NCBI GenBank assembly: GCA_001275005.1
Contig: JWZX01003179.1
Location: forward strand, 1-31,499
DNA length: 31,499 nt
From: Chrysochromulina tobinii
Taxonomy: Eukaryota; Haptophyta; Prymnesiales; Chrysochromulinaceae
Direction of reading: 5' to 3'
Shown: positions 25,772 to 31,499 of the stretch, piece by piece
Layout of the letters: the number at the start of each line of letters is the position of its first letter
How positions within the stretch are numbered: position 1 is the first letter of the stretch
Translations under genes and position numbers: made by a program
The notes under the pieces: generated by a model
Seen by the model: the letters and a program-made list of their open reading frames with translations, nothing else
What the model was told of the DNA's origin: nothing
Databases searched by the model: none

Positions 25772-28700
25772 ATGTTTTGGGGCTTTATCGAGCAACCTCC
25801 AATGCCAGCCACCCCCGACCTTAAGAAGTCACCGAGCAAGATGAATATTAAGCAGCTCGCTGCGGGTCCGGAGGACCTCGCTCCAGATGACCTCGCGGCG
25901 CTGCCCCAACTGACCGACGAGGCAGTGATGAACGGGGTCAAGACCCGCTTCGAGCAGAACAAGATCTACACGAACATCAACAGCCTGCTGATCGGTGCGC
26001 GCATGCCGCCCATGGTCGTAGATGCCATCCGGTTCCAACATGGGGCGCTCAAATACTGTGGTTCGGATCTCGTGCGCCCCCGCAGCCATGAATCCATACC
26101 AGCGCCTGCAAATTTATAACGAGGATGCAATGGCACGATACAAGGAGGCTGCGATCGGCTCTCTGCCGCCGCACGTCTTCGGTGTCGCGGCAGCTGCCTA
26201 CACGGGGCTCCTCAGCGCGCGGTCACAGTCCATCGTAATCTCGGGCGAGTCGGGCGCGGGCAAGTCGGAGACGGCGAAGAAGGTGCTCAAGCACCTGGCG
26301 TACTCTGCTGCAAAGTCGGTCGAAGGTGAGGAGGGTATCGAGAAGCGTATCCTCGCCTCGTCCCCGGTGCTCGAAGCATTTGGCAACGCCAAGACTTCCA
26401 TGAACAACAACTCGTCTCGTTATGGCAAGTTCCTCATGCTGCAATTCGACAAGCAGGGCCAGCTGAGCGGCGCAAACATCAAGACATACCTCCTGGAGAA
26501 GACGCGCGTGGTGTCGCAGGGGCCGATGGAGCGGGGATATCACATCGGCTACATGATCTGCGAGGATCCCGAGCAGTCGAGCGCACTCCGCATGCCTAAG
26601 GCCAAGGATCTTACCTACCTCGGACGCACTGGTTGCCTCTTGTCGCCAGGGTGGGATGACAAGCAAGAGTTTGCCGATAGTCAGCGATCCCTCGTCAAGA
26701 GCGGTCTCGACTTGGACGCGTCCAACAAGCTGTGGCGCATTGTCGCCGCCTGCTTGCTCCTGGGCGAGCTCGACTTTGGCCCAGAGGACGCCGCCGAGGC
26801 GTCGCTGGCCAACAAAAAGCCTCTTGTGCACCTGTGCGACCTCCTCGACGTCGACTCCGAGATCATGAGCAAGGCACTGACCATCAAGATGACCAAGGCG
26901 GGCTCAGAGTGGATCAGCTCGCCCAACACGCCCGCGAAAGCCTCGGAGCTGCGCCATGGCTTTGCGCGCTCCATCTACTCCACCGTCTTTGACTGGCTCG
27001 TCGCCCAGATCAACAGAGCGCTGCGCCTCGACGGGGCAGTAGACGTTGACCTCGCCGAATACGACGGCAGCACTGGGCAATTCATCGGGATCCTGGATAT
27101 CTTTGGCTTTGAGACGTTCGAAATCAACTCGCTCGAGCAATTGTGTATCAACTTCTGCAACGAGCGGCTGCAGGCGACGTTCAACGAGGCAGTCTTCAAC
27201 GCCGTCCAAGAGGAGAACGCGGCCGAGGGCATCAAGCTGCCCGAGGCTGACCTCCAGGATGTGGACAACGCGGGAGTCGTCAAGCTTATCGGCGGGCGAC
27301 CGGGCGGCATCTTGCATTCGCTCAACGAGGAGTGCATCGTGCCGAAGGGCTCGGATGCATCGCTGCTCGGCAAGCTGCTCGAGACTCACAAGGGTAATCC
27401 GCTTCTGAAAAAGTCGCTCAAGGTCAAAGAGAGTTTCGTCGTCACTCACTTCGTTGGCGAGGTTACCTATTTGGCAACTGGGCTGTTGCTCAAGAACAAG
27501 GACCCTGTCTCCGAGGATTTGATGGTCCTGTTGCAGCGCTCGCGCTCATCTTTTGTGCAAGGCGTCTTTGCGCCAGCATCGGAGACCAAGTCGCTGCTCG
27601 CCAAGAAAAAGGATACGCGCTTCCAGGGCGTGGCCGCCAAGTTCCAGAAGCAGCTCGAGGAGCTGCTGCGCCTCATTGGCCACAGCCACATGAACTTTAT
27701 TCGCTGCATAAAGCCGAACCGTGAGAAAGTGAAAGAGAAGTGGGACGCGGCGCTCGTCACCATGCAGCTGCGCTGCTCGGGAGTCTTCGAGGCGGTGCGG
27801 GTCATTGGCATGGGCTTTCCCGACCGCATCCCGCTCTTCTCCATGATCACGCAGTACGCACGGCTCGTGCCCGAGGACGATCGCCCCGAGGTGGACGAGG
27901 AAGGCAAGCTCGAGGGCACGGAGTCGGAAGCCGTCAGCAAGATTCTCACCGCGCTCGGTATTCCCGAGTCGCACTTCGCCATCGGGACCTCCAAATGCTT
28001 TCTGAAGGCAGGCGTACTCTCACAGCTCCGCAAGTTGCAGCGCGAACACGATATTCTGAAGTCAATCATCGTGCAGCGAGCAGCTCGCGGGTGGTTTGGT
28101 CGCAAGATTGCGCTCGTGCGGCGCGAGGAGTGGCGGCGGCAGCTTGAGGAGGAAGCCGCCGCTGCGCTAGCTGCAGCTTTGAAAGCCGAGCAAGAGGCTC
28201 TGGAAGCAGCCGCTGCGCTCGAGGCTGCAGATAAGGCGAAAGCCGCCGCCACCGCCGCCGCCGAGAAAGATGCTGCCAACGCCGCAGAGGCCGAGGCGAA
28301 CAAGGCCCTGGCCGCCGCGATCACGGCTGGAAAGGCAAAGGACAGAGAGCGGGAGAATGCGGCAAAAGCGATTCGAGACGTCGATGCGATCGCGGTTCGA
28401 GCTGGGGATGGAAGCCTCGTCGATTATCAATCACGCGCGAAGGCGCGGTTGCAAAACAAGATCAGAGCTATTGCCCGCATGTCGTTAGCGGCCAAAGCGC
28501 ACGCGAGGGAGCGGAGCGCTCAAGAGGCAACAGAAGAGAAGGAGATCAGCCAGGCGCGACAGTTACTCACGAGTCGCACAGCATCGCGCAAGAGCTTGCT
28601 CGGCTTGCCAGTCGATGACGAACCCGAGGACGAGCCTGCTATGGGCTTCAAGCTCTCGCTGGTCGGACCAGGCCAGAACCTTTCGAGTATGCTGTCCCAC

Positions 28701-31136
28701 CGCGATCAAGGTGGCGGAATCGCACCGCTGAGCTCGGCACGTGCGCCACAACGTAAAAACGTGAAGAAGGTGACCAAGAAGAATAAAAAGGACGCGCAGT
28801 GGATGGAAATGGTCCTCGAGTATGCCGTGTACCTTGGCATGGACCCCGACGCTGACAGCGAGCTGCTCTGGATCGCCGAGCAGGCTTTGCGCGCGCCTGT
28901 TCCGGTCGGCTGGGAAGAAATGATGGACCCTTTTGGAGATCTCTACTTCTTCAACGAGACGACCTCGCAGTCGACTCGGCAGCACCCGATGGACGGGTAC
29001 TATCAGCAGCTCTACCTCAAGCTGCGACTGCAGAGGGCGGGCGGATTCTCGACGGATGAGCCAGAAACAGCATCTCCGTCGCGCGTTTCCGTCGGTCCCA
29101 AGAAAGGCGGCAAGAAAACCAGCATGAAGCAGCCCGAGCAGCGGCTCGCGCAACGCGGCAACGAGAGCTCAGATGCCATTTCACGGTGGAAAAAGACCGG
29201 TTCGGCTGCCGTCCTTACCACTCGTGGTCCCGGCGATAAGGAGGGCAGTCCGGTCACGGCACGGGGCGGTGGAAGCCTCACAGGACGCCTCACCTCCCGC
29301 GACGCGCCCAAGCAAAAGGTATCCTCAATCTCGGAGGCGCTTGAAATGTCGTCGCCACGCTCTGCCAAGTTCATGCTCGAAAAGTTTGGGCTGAACGCCG
29401 ACAGCACCGAGGATGAGCGTTGCCTGCTCATCAATCCAGCTATCTGGCGTGTGCCGACAGGAGGAGAGGAGGTGCCGTTCATTGAGTGCGTGATGGACAA
29501 GGATGAGCTCGGCCTCGGCATCAATCGTCTGTCGCTCTACATGGTCCTCAACGATAACAATGAAGCGTTCGCGCTTGGGGCCCTGAAGCGAATGATCAAC
29601 CAGAATACGGCGTACGAATTATCCATGAGCGAGAACGACGACGAGGTAGATGTGCACTACACTGGCAAGTTATCATGCAACGCCAAAGGCAACGAGTTTG
29701 TCATGTACGACGATTTGAATGATGCGATTGGCATCCGCGAAGGGAAGGCGCGCCGTGAACTGGGCTTGGTTCTTTTCGGCGCGCGCCAGTTGGGCCAATG
29801 CCTGCCCATAGAACTCGTCATCCCGCGCGTGCAGCGTGATGGACAGGCCGCGCAGTTCCGTCCGAAGACGCTCGGTGAGGCGATGATTCAGCAGTACAAG
29901 ACTGGCAAGACGAAGCACCTCTTTGTTCTCAAGGGTCTCGCGCAGCTTGTGCCGGGCGGGCGCGTCCAACTCAAGTTTCGCGGTGGCGAGCACTCGGCAG
30001 TCGTTTTCGAAGCGTATCGCTCTACAGGCGACAGATGGGCGGTTCGTTATCGCCATCCGCTCTCCGCATTCCAAGCATTTAATGTCGCCATCGCTTTGTT
30101 ACACAACGTGACGACCCAGGCGTTCGAGATGATGCCACCACTGGACGAGGTGCCGCAGGCCCCCGCTCCGACGCTATCCATGGCGCTTACGACCATCGCG
30201 AAGCTTGAGCATGCCTACGGAGTAGCCTACTGCCTGTGCGTATACGGCCACCGCATTTTCTGCGGCACGCACTCGGGCCACATTCAGCAATGGCAATGCC
30301 CAGTCGGTGCTCCCGCTACGCTCATTGAGTGGCGCGCCCACTCAGCGACCGTCTACGCCCTCATGGTTGCAGGCCGCTCGCTTATCTCGTCCTCGCGCGA
30401 CTGGTTGCTGCGCGTTTGGGATCTTCAATCGCTCACGCTTGTGGCTACGCTCCCGGGGCACACCAATGCGGTACGCTGCCTGTGTGGCAGTGTGACTGCG
30501 CCAGACATCGTCTTCTCGGGATCCAATGACCAAACCGTGCGCGTGTGGGATATTGCGACGCTCCAGGGCGGCGAGAAGAAGCGCAAGCAGGTTTTAGGGC
30601 CCCACCGAGGCTGGGTGCGCGCACTTGTATGCTCGTCAAACGGCGATCAGGTGTGCTCGGCCGCCAAGGAAGTACGAATCTGGTCGGCGAAGCCCCCGTA
30701 CAAGCTCTTGCACGTACTCTCAGTTGGCCACACGGTTTACTGTCTCGCCATCTGCCGCGTGACCTTTGGTCATGCGCTGCGCGATACGCTCTTCGCCGGA
30801 TGCAACAGGGGCAAGGTTCGCTCGTGGAAGCTATCCCAGCTGAGCGCCCGAGACCACAGCACCGGCGAGCTGCCAGCCCGCTCCGAGGGTCGCAAGGTAC
30901 GTGCACTTGCTGTCCACGGCCACGTGCTCCTTACAGGCGACAGTGCTGGCGGAGTGCGTGCCTGGGATCTCAGCACACTGCCGACGCTCAACCGGGGTCT
31001 CGAAGGCCACAAGGCGGGCGTGCGGGCGATCGACGTCGATCCGTTGACAATGACAGTGTTCACTGCCTCCAATGACCGGTGCGTGCGCCAGTGGGGTGCG
31101 GACGAGATCGGAGACGAGCAGTTTTGGCGCAGCTGA
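25772..31136 (+). CDS. Unconventional myosin with WW, Tubby and WD40 tail (two exons)
   Basis: Actin-based motor of about 1757 residues. Exons are 25772-25994 and 26086-31136; the 91-bp intron (phase 1) reads ATCG|GTGCGC...CGCAG|CC and joins NINSLLIA to MNPYQRLQIY, as in all myosins. Motor: P-loop GESGAGKS (about 128-135, Ser for the usual Thr), switch I NNNSSRYGKF (about 181-190), switch II DIFGFETFE (about 412-420), HMNFIRCIKPN. One IQ motif follows (IIVQRAARGWFGRK, about 735), then an Ala/Glu-rich helix to about 900. A WW domain (VGWEEMMDPFGDLYFFNETT) is near 1015-1045. Residues about 1195-1415 resemble a Tubby domain: YTGKLSCNAKGNEFVMYDD, ELVIPRV, RYRHPLSAFQAFNVAIALL. About 1446-1757 is a WD40 propeller (SSSRDWLLRVWDL, FSGSNDQTVRVWDI). 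Tubby domains bind PI(4,5)P2, so the tail may tether membranes. Met 25802 is an alternative start. Confidence 0.9.
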
Positions 31137-31499
31137 GCCGACAAAGCGGGCGGAACGAATCGCGTGTGCTTGAATCGTGAATGCCGGAATACGCGTGAAC
31201 TGTCCAGTGGTCCGTTGGAGTGGGGAGACCAAGTCCGTGGGCTCGTTACGTACTATCTTTACTCTCGTGTTGAACGTTTGTGTACCGGCGACGTGACGGC
31301 GACGGCCGCGCCACGCGCCCACGCCGGGTGCGGGGCCCGCGCCCGCTCGGTGCCGCGCGCGCCTAGCGCGGGGAGTCTGATCGCGGGGCGGCTGGCGACC
31401 CCGACCGACCGCGCCGCCCGCGCGCGCGGGGCCCTCTCGCCCCGCGCCCTGCGGCGTGCCGGCTCTCGGGCTCTGCCGGACCGCGGCGCGCGCGAGACC
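31137..31499. other. GC-rich non-coding sequence at the right edge
   Basis: The first about 120 bp after the myosin stop are of ordinary composition and probably its 3' UTR. From about 31285 to the end the sequence is extremely GC-rich, with CGCGCG runs and CCGACCGACCGCGC at about 31404-31417, whose reverse complement appears in the 10-kb island (GCGCGGTCGGTCGG near 10197). No gene is visible. Confidence 0.5.

Noticed and set aside
26223..28324. Long antisense open frames within the myosin gene
   Set aside because: Mirror frames of a strongly conserved motor domain in GC-rich sequence; no independent coding signal.

Overview
The window is nuclear DNA of a GC-rich, gene-dense eukaryote. Evidence: GT-AG introns of roughly 45-125 bp, large multidomain eukaryotic proteins (myosin, Rav1/DMXL, HAT1, a mitochondrial-type rRNA methyltransferase) and ciliary genes (CFAP300, CCDC96/CFAP184). 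A single-celled flagellate, most likely an alga such as a haptophyte or stramenopile, fits best. The species is not determinable from sequence alone. I saw no tRNA, rRNA, CRISPR, bacterial operon or intact transposon.

Layout: 1-624 GC-rich non-coding with a 41-bp tandem repeat; 625-1416 (-) CFAP300; 1639-2367 (+) dCMP-deaminase-type protein; 2471-3034 (-) single-pass membrane protein; 3183-4565 (+) CCDC96/CFAP184; 4566-5538 non-coding with a GC island and a strong hairpin; 5539-6504 (-) protein with DIxGA repeats; 6643-8268 (-) ankyrin/coiled-coil protein; 8415-9840 (+) two-exon GTPase; 9841-10896 non-coding GC island; about 10897-11963 (-) multi-exon membrane protein; about 12006-14427 (+) five-exon membrane-anchored ketoacyl synthase; 14733-16205 (+) HAT1; 16361-16525 short-repeat cluster; 16545-22589 (+) uninterrupted Rav1/DMXL gene; 23058-23917 (-) two-exon acidic protein; 23912-25183 (+) MRM1/TrmH-type methyltransferase; 25311-25629 (-) small two-exon coiled-coil protein; 25772-31136 (+) myosin with a WW-Tubby-WD40 tail; 31137-31499 GC-rich non-coding.

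Genes are strongly arranged head to head: six divergent pairs share short intergenic spaces (about 222, 148, 146, under 50, overlapping, and 142 bp), suggesting bidirectional promoters. In one pair the two start codons overlap in a single palindromic ATGCAT. There is no operon-like pathway. The recurrent theme is motility and membrane traffic: two recognisable axonemal proteins, a V-ATPase assembly factor, a GTPase, and a myosin carrying a phosphoinositide-binding-type Tubby domain. The most unusual object is that myosin.

Limits: no alignments were run. Splice sites were inferred by eye from GT/AG signals and from continuity of conserved domains. They are strong for the ketoacyl synthase, GTPase and myosin, moderate for the two small minus-strand genes, and weak for the 10.9-12 kb membrane protein.
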